Assembly: GCA_020348185.1 (NCBI GenBank)
Contig: CP070743.1
Location: forward strand, 1,673,361-1,678,964
Source: Nitrospirota bacterium
GTDB taxonomy: Bacteria > Nitrospirota > Nitrospiria > Nitrospirales > UBA8639
Direction of reading: 5' to 3'
DNA: 5,604 nt
In this document: positions 1-5,604 of the stretch, piece by piece
Numbering within the stretch: position 1 is the stretch's first letter
How the letters are laid out: every line of letters begins with the position of its first letter
Made by a program: the position numbers and the translations under genes
The notes under the pieces: model-generated
Database searches by the model: none
What the model saw: the letters and a program-made list of their open reading frames with translations, nothing else
Told to the model about the DNA's origin: nothing

Positions 1-169
1 TGTCCCAACGGGCCATCTTCCGGTCTGCCCCCATCTGAAATCCAAAATACTTTTCCGGAGATGTGATGTTCCCTTGTGCTACAGATTGGGTAATCATCAA
101 CTCCAAAATCAGGCCGGCTACGAGAACTGTGATGAAAAGCGAGCGCATCAATCCAGCTTTCGATGACAT
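1..169 (-). CDS. Probable secreted M14-family zinc carboxypeptidase, N-terminal fragment (3' end outside window)
   Basis: Only the first 56 codons are inside the window; the gene runs off the left edge. The start is the ATG at 169-167, chosen because AGGAG sits six bases upstream. The product opens with a Sec-type signal peptide: basic residues, then a hydrophobic core around residues 10-28 (FITVLVAGLILELM), with a plausible cleavage after SVA near residue 32. The mature start, roughly residues 34-56, reads ITSPEKYFGFQMGADRKMAR and then WD. From memory, this pattern (TPEEFFG, then G-D/A-D-x-K-L-A-x-W) is typical of the N-terminus of large exported M14 carboxypeptidase-like proteins in several phyla. 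The zinc ligands (HxxE and a later His) would lie beyond the edge, so catalytic competence cannot be judged. It lies 593 bases downstream of the fructan cluster on the same strand and is probably transcribed separately. Its identity rests on about 20 mature residues. Confidence 0.7.
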   Translation of the reverse strand, partial: MSSKAGLMRSLFITVLVAGLILELMITQSVAQGNITSPEKYFGFQMGADRKMARWD

Positions 170-175
170 CCTATT

Positions 176-180
176 CTCCT
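176..180 (-). promoter_or_regulatory. Ribosome binding site of the M14 gene
   Basis: On the minus strand AGGAG is followed by six bases (AATAGG) and then the ATG at 169. This fixes the start at residue 1 rather than at the in-frame Met at residue 8. Confidence 0.7.
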
Positions 181-237
181 TGTAGGTTAAACTGACAGTA
201 CAATAATTGGCAATTTGATTTCGACACAAATGAGACG

Positions 238-592
238 TTACCTCGGATGTCCCACATACACTTCCCTGAAATACTCCTGTACGCTTGAAGCCGCATAATG
301 ACGTGGTTTCGTCTCAATTTCAACAATATTTCGGCAGCTCCAATGGGCTCTGCCGCAAACGGCCACCAAAGACCCGAGCACTTGCGTCGAGGGCCGGTTT
401 CTTCCCGCGATCTTGACACGTCATGATCTTCGTCCGAGACATAGATTGATTCACGATGTCGAATACAATGCGTCGTGAAGTCGAATGGCGGTTCATATAA
501 GCTATGAAGCCTGGCTGATAGGTCGTGACATGGATGCCTCAAAAAGAATGTGGCAATAGGCATTGTAGTATTTGACTTAGAACTCTTCATAG
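238..592 (-). pseudogene. Possible decayed protein-coding remnant, frames shifted
   Basis: No single frame here is convincing, but protein-like stretches occur in successive minus-strand frames. One frame gives GIHVTTYQPGFIAYMNRHST followed by SRRIVFDIVN (about 547-458). A second gives RESIYVSDEDHDVSRSREE (about 456-400) and then LWWPFAAEPIGAAEI (about 372-326). A third gives NIVEIETKPRHYAASSVQEY and FREVYVGHPR, ending at TAA 240-238. Joining them needs at least two frame changes, the last around 320-330. This would fit a degraded gene collinear with the M14 gene. I do not recognise any family in the pieces. Chance open frames in non-coding DNA are a real alternative, and sequencing error is another. 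Confidence 0.25.
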
Positions 593-762
593 GTGGACTA
601 TGCTAGTCGTTACCACGCTCGCTTTGCAACAACCGGCTCCTTCTTATCCTTGGACATATTCAGTGCTGCTTTCGGGGATCATTGTCCCCTAACTGTGCGT
701 CCGAGGATACTTTGGGGCGAAACAGGCCTTTGCAGGAAGACCAAGGTTCTCTCCACTGACGA

Positions 763-2118
763 TCAGAAGAGCAGCTTCAAGGAAGTATCCCTCATCGAGG
801 TTAATGGGACCCAGATCAATATATTGTCACCCTCAATTCCTGCCCTGTAGTTGCTTACTTCCACGCCGTCTACCATGAGCTTGACAGGCATGCCGCTATC
901 CATCCCCTTGATTGCGAAGACCGGACTAACGAGTGGTCGTTCAGAGCTGGCCCTAAAGCACACATGCAAATCCTTTTGTTTAGAAGTGCTGGTTAAGACG
1001 TAGGCTTTTTCCTTCAGCTCGTAGCCATCGTAGCGATACCCGCCACCTCTCAAGACCAGTTCAGGTGCATATTGCCAACTCTTCGCAAGATCGACGAGCT
1101 TATCAACGCGTTGCTGCTCAGTGGGTTCATCTGTCATTCCCAAGAGATAGACTTGAACCAAAGTGTTCTCCGTCTTCTCATGCCAGCGCCACTTTATCAC
1201 GTGCGACAGGGCAGAGGTGTAGTCTCCGTCTTCGAAATGGCCACGGCGGGGCCAGGTAATGAAAACGGTCTTGTCGATATTTCGATGGTCATCCATTGGC
1301 ATGTAATAAGGTTTGATCTCAACGTTGCCTTCAGTAACGATCGTAAAGGGATGGTATTTACTTTTGAGGTTAACCATCTGGATATTAGCCGGATCGAACA
1401 GGCTTCTGTCGGGAGGATAGCGTTTGTAAGAGATACGTTTGTATTGGCCGTCCATAGTTATCAGCGTAAGTGCCTCGGTTTCTATAATGTCCGGAGGTTG
1501 CAGGCCTGCTACGCCGTGAATGAAAGTTTCCTGTGTTTCGAAAACCGTTCCCCGAATGCCCCAGAAGGCGGCGTATCCGGGCAGGCCCCAAAAAGCGACT
1601 GCATCTTCGGTTTTTCCGGTGTAAATTTTGACAACGCGAACTGATACGCCGTCCGGGTAGATATAGAACCATTCATCCGACCAGTCCCCTTCACCATATG
1701 GTGAGCCGCTATCAACATAGGTGTGCAAAATTTCTCCTTCAGGGGTCTTTAAGGCCCCGCGGAAACGCACGACCTTACGAGCGGGACTCTGCCTTTCGAC
1801 CCACATGACTGCATTACGGTCAAACAAGACTTCTCCCCACCCAGGGTGCTCTTCTTCAACGGAAGCGGTTTCCGCCCATTCGTTGGAAAAACCGATACCT
1901 TCCGGCGTGAAATAACCCGCTTTTCCCGGCGGATCGAAGATCATGTAAAAGTCATCGTGAGGAAAAGTGATCTTTACTGCAAAATCTCTATCTCCCTTGT
2001 CAACAGGTTCGGTTAAGCCTTCGGCTCTAAAACCATCTGTTCGGGCAGTAGATGAGTTGCCGAGAACATAAGAAAACATCATAAGTGTTATGATTATCGT
2101 CGTCAGAAATCTATTCAT
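763..2118 (-). CDS. Secreted protein A, unrecognised family, paralogue of the protein B C-terminal region
   Basis: The product has 451 residues. The open frame extends upstream to 2232 inside the GH32 gene, but the ATG at 2118-2116 is the likely start: GGAG lies eight bases upstream, and the protein then opens with a Sec signal peptide, MNRFLTTIIITLMMFSYVLG, with possible cleavage after YVLG or after SSTA. I do not recognise the family. The mature part aligns along nearly its whole length with protein B. Shared blocks are DRNxVxxxMWxExQ-like (about residues 100-110), SPYGxGDWxDEW plus IYPDGVxVRxxKIYT (139-167), KSxYHPFTI (252-260), WPxxxxxEDG with a following His (289-306), LAKSWxYxPE (344-353) and SPxxxPxFxI (about 396-403). 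The many short polar/aromatic alternations suggest a beta-rich fold. No transmembrane segment follows the signal. It begins 28 bases after the GH32 stop, so co-transcription is likely. Extracellular or periplasmic binding to, or processing of, a carbohydrate is inferred from context only. Confidence 0.85.
   Translation of the reverse strand: MNRFLTTIIITLMMFSYVLGNSSTARTDGFRAEGLTEPVDKGDRDFAVKITFPHDDFYMIFDPPGKAGYFTPEGIGFSNEWAETASVEEEHPGWGEVLFDRNAVMWVERQSPARKVVRFRGALKTPEGEILHTYVDSGSPYGEGDWSDEWFYIYPDGVSVRVVKIYTGKTEDAVAFWGLPGYAAFWGIRGTVFETQETFIHGVAGLQPPDIIETEALTLITMDGQYKRISYKRYPPDRSLFDPANIQMVNLKSKYHPFTIVTEGNVEIKPYYMPMDDHRNIDKTVFITWPRRGHFEDGDYTSALSHVIKWRWHEKTENTLVQVYLLGMTDEPTEQQRVDKLVDLAKSWQYAPELVLRGGGYRYDGYELKEKAYVLTSTSKQKDLHVCFRASSERPLVSPVFAIKGMDSGMPVKLMVDGVEVSNYRAGIEGDNILIWVPLTSMRDTSLKLLF
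1549..1596 (-). repeat. Short internal duplication in protein A (AFWG repeat)
   Basis: Protein A residues 175-190 read AFWGLPGY then AAFWGIRG. AFWG recurs with a nine-codon period, followed in both copies by x-x-G. The two copies use partly different codons (GCT TTT TGG GGC and GCC TTC TGG GGC), so if this is a duplication it is not recent. The paralogue protein B has no such repeat at the matching position. Confidence 0.35.
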
Positions 2119-2126
2119 CTTCAGAT

Positions 2127-2130
2127 CTCC
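2127..2130 (-). promoter_or_regulatory. Ribosome binding site of protein A
   Basis: On the minus strand GGAG is followed by eight bases (ATCTGAAG) and then the ATG at 2118. It decides between this start and the upstream in-frame ATG codons that lie within the GH32 coding sequence. Confidence 0.65.
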
Positions 2131-2146
2131 AAATCTTTGTAGCCTG

Positions 2147-3931
2147 TTATTGCCAGATCGAGTGCAATTCGGATACTTCAAGCTTCTTGATTTTGATATC
2201 ATTGATCGGTTGCCCACCATCCCCGGCGTCAAACCTCATGCCCTTGTTTTCAGGGTCTAATTTTCTGGGCAGGACCATTGTAAACCTTCCGCGGTCGACA
2301 AACACTTCCAGGCTGGTTCGGTCCACGATGAACTCGAAGAACATGGTGTTACTACCCAGTTCGGGCAGATATTTTATCTTGAATGACTCGGCTTCAGGAA
2401 CGTCTTCATTGAAGTAGAAAACATTCGGCTTCAACGTATAGTACAGGACATCATCGTCAAAAATAATGCTGTAGGCAATGGCGTTTATGTTTTCGATTTC
2501 ACATTTGACATGCAGCAAGCCGGCATTGATTCCATTGAGTTTTCTGTTGGCCTGCTCCCGCGTAAGGTTTTCCCATTTATGGGCTTTCTTGTGGAGCTTT
2601 TCAATTTCTTTCACCGGTTCGTTGAACATTCTGACGCCGTTTGCGGTGGTTCTCAGTGTCAGTTCGGTTGGAAAACTCATCAGCCCGTTAAAGGGCGGTC
2701 CGGGCTCGGGAATGTCAACCCAGCCGGGAATCTCTACATAGCCAACTTGGATCCGGCGTCCATCATGTTTTGGAACATTATTAAATGTCTGCGCTGCAAA
2801 GAATTTCCCCTGGAGATAGTTAAACATCCCTGATTCCGCCGCAAATTTCCTGCCGTCGAAATCACCTATGAGATAGTCCCCGGACACACCATACATCACC
2901 CATTTCGTGTTTCGAGGATTACCGTCTATCGGCAGCTCGAACAGTTCCGGACACTCCCAGAATGTCTGGATATGGCTCTGGTATTCCCATTTCTTCAGAT
3001 CGTCAGATGTGAATATGGAATTGCCGATGCGCTCGTAAACAACCATTACCCACTTTCCCGAAGGTTCGTGCCAAATCACTTTCGGATCGCGGGCGTTGTC
3101 TGTGCCTAATTCATCGAACCGGTCTCCGATAACAGGATTATTCTCATAGTCCGTAAAGGTTCGGCCATTATCGTTCGAATAGGCAACATTCTGACAGGAT
3201 GCTTCTCGGCCGTTAATTAATCTTGTCGTGGTGTAAAAAGCCACCATTACATCGCTTTTTCCTGTTTTGAATCCTGATGTGTTCTTGTAATCGATTACGG
3301 AACTGCCGGAATAGATTCCGGCAAGTTCATGCCTGTACAGAGCGTCCGGCAATTGTCTCCAGTGAACTAGATCAGTACTCACCGCGTGCCCCCAGTGAGG
3401 CTGCCCCCAGTAGTATCCATATGGATAGTGCTGGAAGAAAAGATGGTATTCGCCGTCGTAGTAGACAAGCCCGTTCGGGTCGTTTATCCAGCCCCGAATA
3501 GTGGAAAAATGGACTTGGGGACGGTGCTTTTCTTTATACAGGTTCTTAAGGTATTTTCTTTCGTCGGACTGGTAAACCAGACTAAGCCCTTTTTTCTTTT
3601 CTCCCTCCGTGGTTCTCAGCAGAGCGCGGTTGCCTTTGAAATCACTTATATCGAGAAACACCCAGAAATCAGGCTCGGAATCAGGAAGGAAAACATCCAA
3701 CGTTCGCTCTACTTTACCGTCAACTACAAGTTCGAGTGTTACTCTGTCCTCTTCATCATATGATACAGGCAAATTGAGATATCGATTCCTAATTCGGAAT
3801 TCCCGCTCATCTGTTTTCCTGTTTTCCGCTGCACTTGCGATATCTGTGAGAGCGCTTCGAACCAGGAATGATGAACCGGATAATGCTGCTGTGTTCGCGA
3901 GAAATGTCCTTCTGTCATGCTTCTTTGACAT
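2147..3931 (-). CDS. Glycoside hydrolase family 32 beta-fructosidase (levanase/inulinase/invertase type), Tat-exported
   Basis: The product has 594 residues, counted from the second of two adjacent ATG codons; the first (3934) adds one Met. It hydrolyses terminal beta-D-fructofuranosyl bonds by the retaining GH32 mechanism. A Tat signal opens the protein (DRRTFLA, twin Arg at 7-8), with possible cleavage after ASA at 32-34. Residues about 43-120 (RYLNLPVSYDEEDRV, then DFWVFLDISDFKG) resemble the DUF4980 domain that precedes the catalytic domain in some GH32 enzymes. The five-bladed propeller follows, about 138-440. GWINDPNG carries the nucleophile Asp151, ARDPK the stabilising Asp282, and WECPELFEL the acid/base Glu326. 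A C-terminal beta-sandwich ends the protein (FEFIVDRTSLEVFVDRG near 532-548). Length and motifs are those of an intact enzyme. Exo action on levan, inulin, fructo-oligosaccharides or sucrose is likely, but sequence alone does not settle the substrate. It lies between two paralogous unknown proteins in an apparent operon. Confidence 0.95.
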   Translation of the reverse strand: MSKKHDRRTFLANTAALSGSSFLVRSALTDIASAAENRKTDEREFRIRNRYLNLPVSYDEEDRVTLELVVDGKVERTLDVFLPDSEPDFWVFLDISDFKGNRALLRTTEGEKKKGLSLVYQSDERKYLKNLYKEKHRPQVHFSTIRGWINDPNGLVYYDGEYHLFFQHYPYGYYWGQPHWGHAVSTDLVHWRQLPDALYRHELAGIYSGSSVIDYKNTSGFKTGKSDVMVAFYTTTRLINGREASCQNVAYSNDNGRTFTDYENNPVIGDRFDELGTDNARDPKVIWHEPSGKWVMVVYERIGNSIFTSDDLKKWEYQSHIQTFWECPELFELPIDGNPRNTKWVMYGVSGDYLIGDFDGRKFAAESGMFNYLQGKFFAAQTFNNVPKHDGRRIQVGYVEIPGWVDIPEPGPPFNGLMSFPTELTLRTTANGVRMFNEPVKEIEKLHKKAHKWENLTREQANRKLNGINAGLLHVKCEIENINAIAYSIIFDDDVLYYTLKPNVFYFNEDVPEAESFKIKYLPELGSNTMFFEFIVDRTSLEVFVDRGRFTMVLPRKLDPENKGMRFDAGDGGQPINDIKIKKLEVSELHSIWQ

Positions 3932-3936
3932 CATAT

Positions 3937-3943
3937 ACCTCCT
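3937..3943 (-). promoter_or_regulatory. Strong ribosome binding site of the GH32 gene
   Basis: On the minus strand AGGAGGT lies just ahead of two adjacent ATG codons. The gap from GGAGG to the first ATG (3934) is three bases, and to the second (3931) it is six, so initiation at the second is better spaced. Confidence 0.75.
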
Positions 3944-3971
3944 GTTTAGTCCTCATTTCAGACTGCTCGCA

Positions 3972-5604
3972 TCACTCTCTACTCTGAATCTTGATTCTTG
4001 CTGGTCTGAATGATTTTGCCCGCACCCAAACAATCAGCACGTCCTCCCACCTGCGGCCGTCATCGACATCTAATGAATCATAATGTCCGAAGCGAAAATC
4101 AGTACCTTGCTCCATTCCGGATTCGTTGAGTTCTAGTACTACGTCAGTTTTTCCCCAGTTGTTGATTAGAAAGGCGGGATTGACAATCGGTGAATTCTCA
4201 GTGGCCATTATTTCAAACTGTATGACCTGCTCACGCCTTCCTTGCATACAGTCAACAAGATAGGCGCGCTGTGCTGGATCATAACCGACCTTACTCGCGG
4301 TCACGGGATCGATCAGTCTGATCTCAGGGGGATACAGCCATGATTTGGCTAACGGCACAAGTTCTGCGCTCGGTTCAGCTGACTTGGTGAACCCAGACAG
4401 GTATATCTGAGTTAACGTGGTATCGGTTTTCTTATAGAAGGTCCTGAGGATGATATGCCCTAAGGCCGCACCATGGTAGCCGTCCTCTCGGTTGGGATTT
4501 TGGGGCCATGACTGGAAGATACCCCTTCGTCTTCGTCGCTCGGGCGCATAGGGTGAAATGGAAACTCCTTCCTCCCTGCCGATCGTAAACGGATGGTACT
4601 CCGACTTGGTGTTGACGACGAAGATGTTGGCTTTCGCATACGCGCCGAATGCCGCGTAGAGTTCATCTTCTTCCGGCTCAAAATGAACTGGATAAGGATC
4701 ATAGGAAACCGTCGTATGGTCTCTATTCATCTTGATCAGTATCAGGGCCTTGGTCTGTATGTCGTCTTCTGGAATGCGGCCCCGCTGTCCCAGAAACAGC
4801 ATCTCCTGAAACTCGAAGATGTAGTTGGGAGGATCCCTGTCCCAGCCAAAAGGTTTGCTGTGAGGGGCGAAATAGGTGTAGATCTTGGATTTGCGCACGT
4901 GCACACCATCCGGATAGATGATGTACCACTCATCCACCCAGTCCCCTGGGCCATAGGGTGAGACAACTGGCGCATCTTTGTGAGCAATGATCCCGGCAGA
5001 GCTGACTAAGGCCGCGCGCCAACGCACTATGATACGAGCATCGTTCTGACTCTCGATCCACATCCGGCTATAGACATTGTCTCTGTCCATAAGAGGTTCG
5101 CAGGATCCCCCCCCGGCTGCCTCATCGTAAGTCTCTGTCCAGCCGTTGTAGTAGGAGATGTCATTCTCGGTTACCAGACAGGGAAAGGATGGCAGATTGA
5201 AACTCATCTGGGTGGGCAGTAGATCAAAACTCACCACCACTTCACCTCTCTTCTGTGCAGGGGCCCGATGATCCGGATCGGTATTTCCCCTAGCTTCAAA
5301 ACGACCCGCCTTGAACCGGGCCGGTCTCGCGGCTCGCCCCTCGACAGTCCTAACCGTTACGTTCTTGGGGGGACGCCGGTCACGAACCTTACCACCGGAA
5401 ATGCCTGCCTCAGGTGAACCGACGGCGATTTCTATCTCGGACAAAGCATATCCAAATTCATCACCGTGGTTGCTGTGGATGGTCAGCAGCACATGGCGAG
5501 CACGTACGCCGCCGAAATCCGGTCCCTCGAAACCCACGTAGCCATTTGATCCGGACGCCTTTGGGAAGTTGAACGTCCCCAGCTCCTTCCAGGTGACACC
5601 GTTT
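3972..5604 (-). CDS. Protein B, discoidin-like domain plus unrecognised domain shared with protein A (5' end outside window)
   Basis: The frame is open to the right edge, giving 543 visible residues. The GTG at 5537 is internal, not a start, because the 22 codons before it (NGVTWKELGTFNFPKASGSN, then GY) continue the same domain. Visible residues 1 to about 62 look like the C-terminal half of an F5/8 type C (discoidin, CBM32-like) domain, with RARHVLLTIHSNHGDEFGYA and LSEIEI at its end. A basic, proline-containing linker follows (about 63-115). The rest is homologous to protein A: DRDNVYSRMWIESQ (173-186), SPYGxGDWxDEW with IYPDGVxVRxxKIYT (215-243), KSEYHPFTI (333-341), EDG followed by a His (373-383), LAKSWLYPPE (419-428) and NSPIVNPAFLINNWG (470-484). 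An Arg5 run occurs at 356-360. A signal peptide is expected but not visible. It ends 40 bases before the GH32 start, so it is probably the upstream member of the same operon. A carbohydrate-binding or carbohydrate-active role is inferred from the discoidin domain and its neighbour. Confidence 0.85.
   Translation of the reverse strand, partial: NGVTWKELGTFNFPKASGSNGYVGFEGPDFGGVRARHVLLTIHSNHGDEFGYALSEIEIAVGSPEAGISGGKVRDRRPPKNVTVRTVEGRAARPARFKAGRFEARGNTDPDHRAPAQKRGEVVVSFDLLPTQMSFNLPSFPCLVTENDISYYNGWTETYDEAAGGGSCEPLMDRDNVYSRMWIESQNDARIIVRWRAALVSSAGIIAHKDAPVVSPYGPGDWVDEWYIIYPDGVHVRKSKIYTYFAPHSKPFGWDRDPPNYIFEFQEMLFLGQRGRIPEDDIQTKALILIKMNRDHTTVSYDPYPVHFEPEEDELYAAFGAYAKANIFVVNTKSEYHPFTIGREEGVSISPYAPERRRRRGIFQSWPQNPNREDGYHGAALGHIILRTFYKKTDTTLTQIYLSGFTKSAEPSAELVPLAKSWLYPPEIRLIDPVTASKVGYDPAQRAYLVDCMQGRREQVIQFEIMATENSPIVNPAFLINNWGKTDVVLELNESGMEQGTDFRFGHYDSLDVDDGRRWEDVLIVWVRAKSFRPARIKIQSRE

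Larger units (their letters stand above)
170..762. other. Long gap between the fructan cluster and the M14 gene, no confident intact gene
   Basis: These 593 bases separate the stop of protein A from the start of the M14 gene, far more than the gaps inside the cluster. The longest minus-strand open frame (590-171) has no ribosome binding site and an odd composition rich in Cys, His and Arg, so I do not accept it as a gene. A five-base-stem inverted repeat, GGGGA/TCCCC with a six-base loop, lies at 674-689 but has no following T-run, so it is not a convincing intrinsic terminator. The last 60 bases before the M14 ribosome binding site (about 181-240) are AT-rich, as expected of a promoter or leader. 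Possible gene debris within the gap is listed separately. Confidence 0.6.

Noticed and set aside
186..213. Promoter-like pair TTGCCA and TTTAAC with a 16-base spacer upstream of the M14 gene
   Set aside because: Transcription would start about ten bases before the ATG, leaving the ribosome binding site at the very 5' end, and the -10 match is only four of six. Not strong enough to annotate.
171..590. A 139-residue minus-strand open frame ending one base before the M14 start
   Set aside because: It has no ribosome binding site, an atypical composition with many Cys, His and Arg, no recognisable motif, and a better protein-like frame overlaps its 3' part. The adjacency to the M14 start looks accidental.
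610..657. Minus-strand mini-frame MSKDKKEPVVAKRAW followed by a stop
   Set aside because: Only 15 codons, no ribosome binding site and no conserved context; it might be the head of the decayed remnant, but nothing supports that.
674..689. Inverted repeat GGGGA/TCCCC as a terminator for the fructan cluster
   Set aside because: The stem is only five base pairs, and no T-run follows on either strand.
593..850. An 85-residue plus-strand open frame
   Set aside because: It overlaps the 3' end of protein A in antisense, lacks a Shine-Dalgarno sequence and has no recognisable features.
1072..1644. A 190-residue plus-strand open frame antisense to protein A
   Set aside because: It is the mirror of a well-supported minus-strand gene with a signal peptide and paralogue homology; no independent coding evidence.
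2119..2232. Extended N-terminus of protein A starting inside the GH32 gene
   Set aside because: The added 38 residues would precede a clear signal peptide, and the start at 2118 has its own well-spaced ribosome binding site.

Overview
The window is a bacterial chromosomal stretch in which every gene I can support is on the minus strand. From right to left, in the direction of transcription, these are: a 5'-truncated secreted-type protein with a discoidin-like N-terminal domain (protein B, 3972-5604); a complete glycoside hydrolase family 32 fructan hydrolase (2147-3931); a complete protein homologous to the body of protein B (protein A, 763-2118); a gap of about 590 bases; and the first 56 codons of a probable M14-family zinc carboxypeptidase (1-169). 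I see no tRNA, rRNA, CRISPR array, insertion sequence or integrase.

B, GH32 and A are separated by only 40 and 28 bases. A and GH32 each have a good Shine-Dalgarno sequence, and no terminator-like structure lies between the genes, so they most likely form one operon whose promoter is beyond the right edge. GH32 carries all three catalytic acids, a Tat-type signal peptide and an N-terminal domain resembling DUF4980. It is therefore expected to act outside the cytoplasm on beta-fructosides such as levan, inulin, fructo-oligosaccharides or sucrose. A and B are paralogues of a family I cannot name. They share blocks rich in acidic and aromatic residues, and their placement on either side of a fructan hydrolase suggests a role in binding or processing the same carbohydrate. 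That role is inferred from position and is not shown by the sequence.

The M14 gene has its own strong ribosome binding site. The 593-base gap before it has no convincing intact gene but shows scraps of protein-like sequence in shifting minus-strand frames, possibly a decayed gene. It is probably a separate transcription unit.

Taxonomy is uncertain. The DUF4980-type GH32, the Tat-exported hydrolase, the discoidin fusion and this type of M14 N-terminus recall polysaccharide-degrading bacteria of the FCB, Planctomycetes or Latescibacteria/Poribacteria-like groups. GC content is moderate. This is an impression from family resemblance and not a placement.
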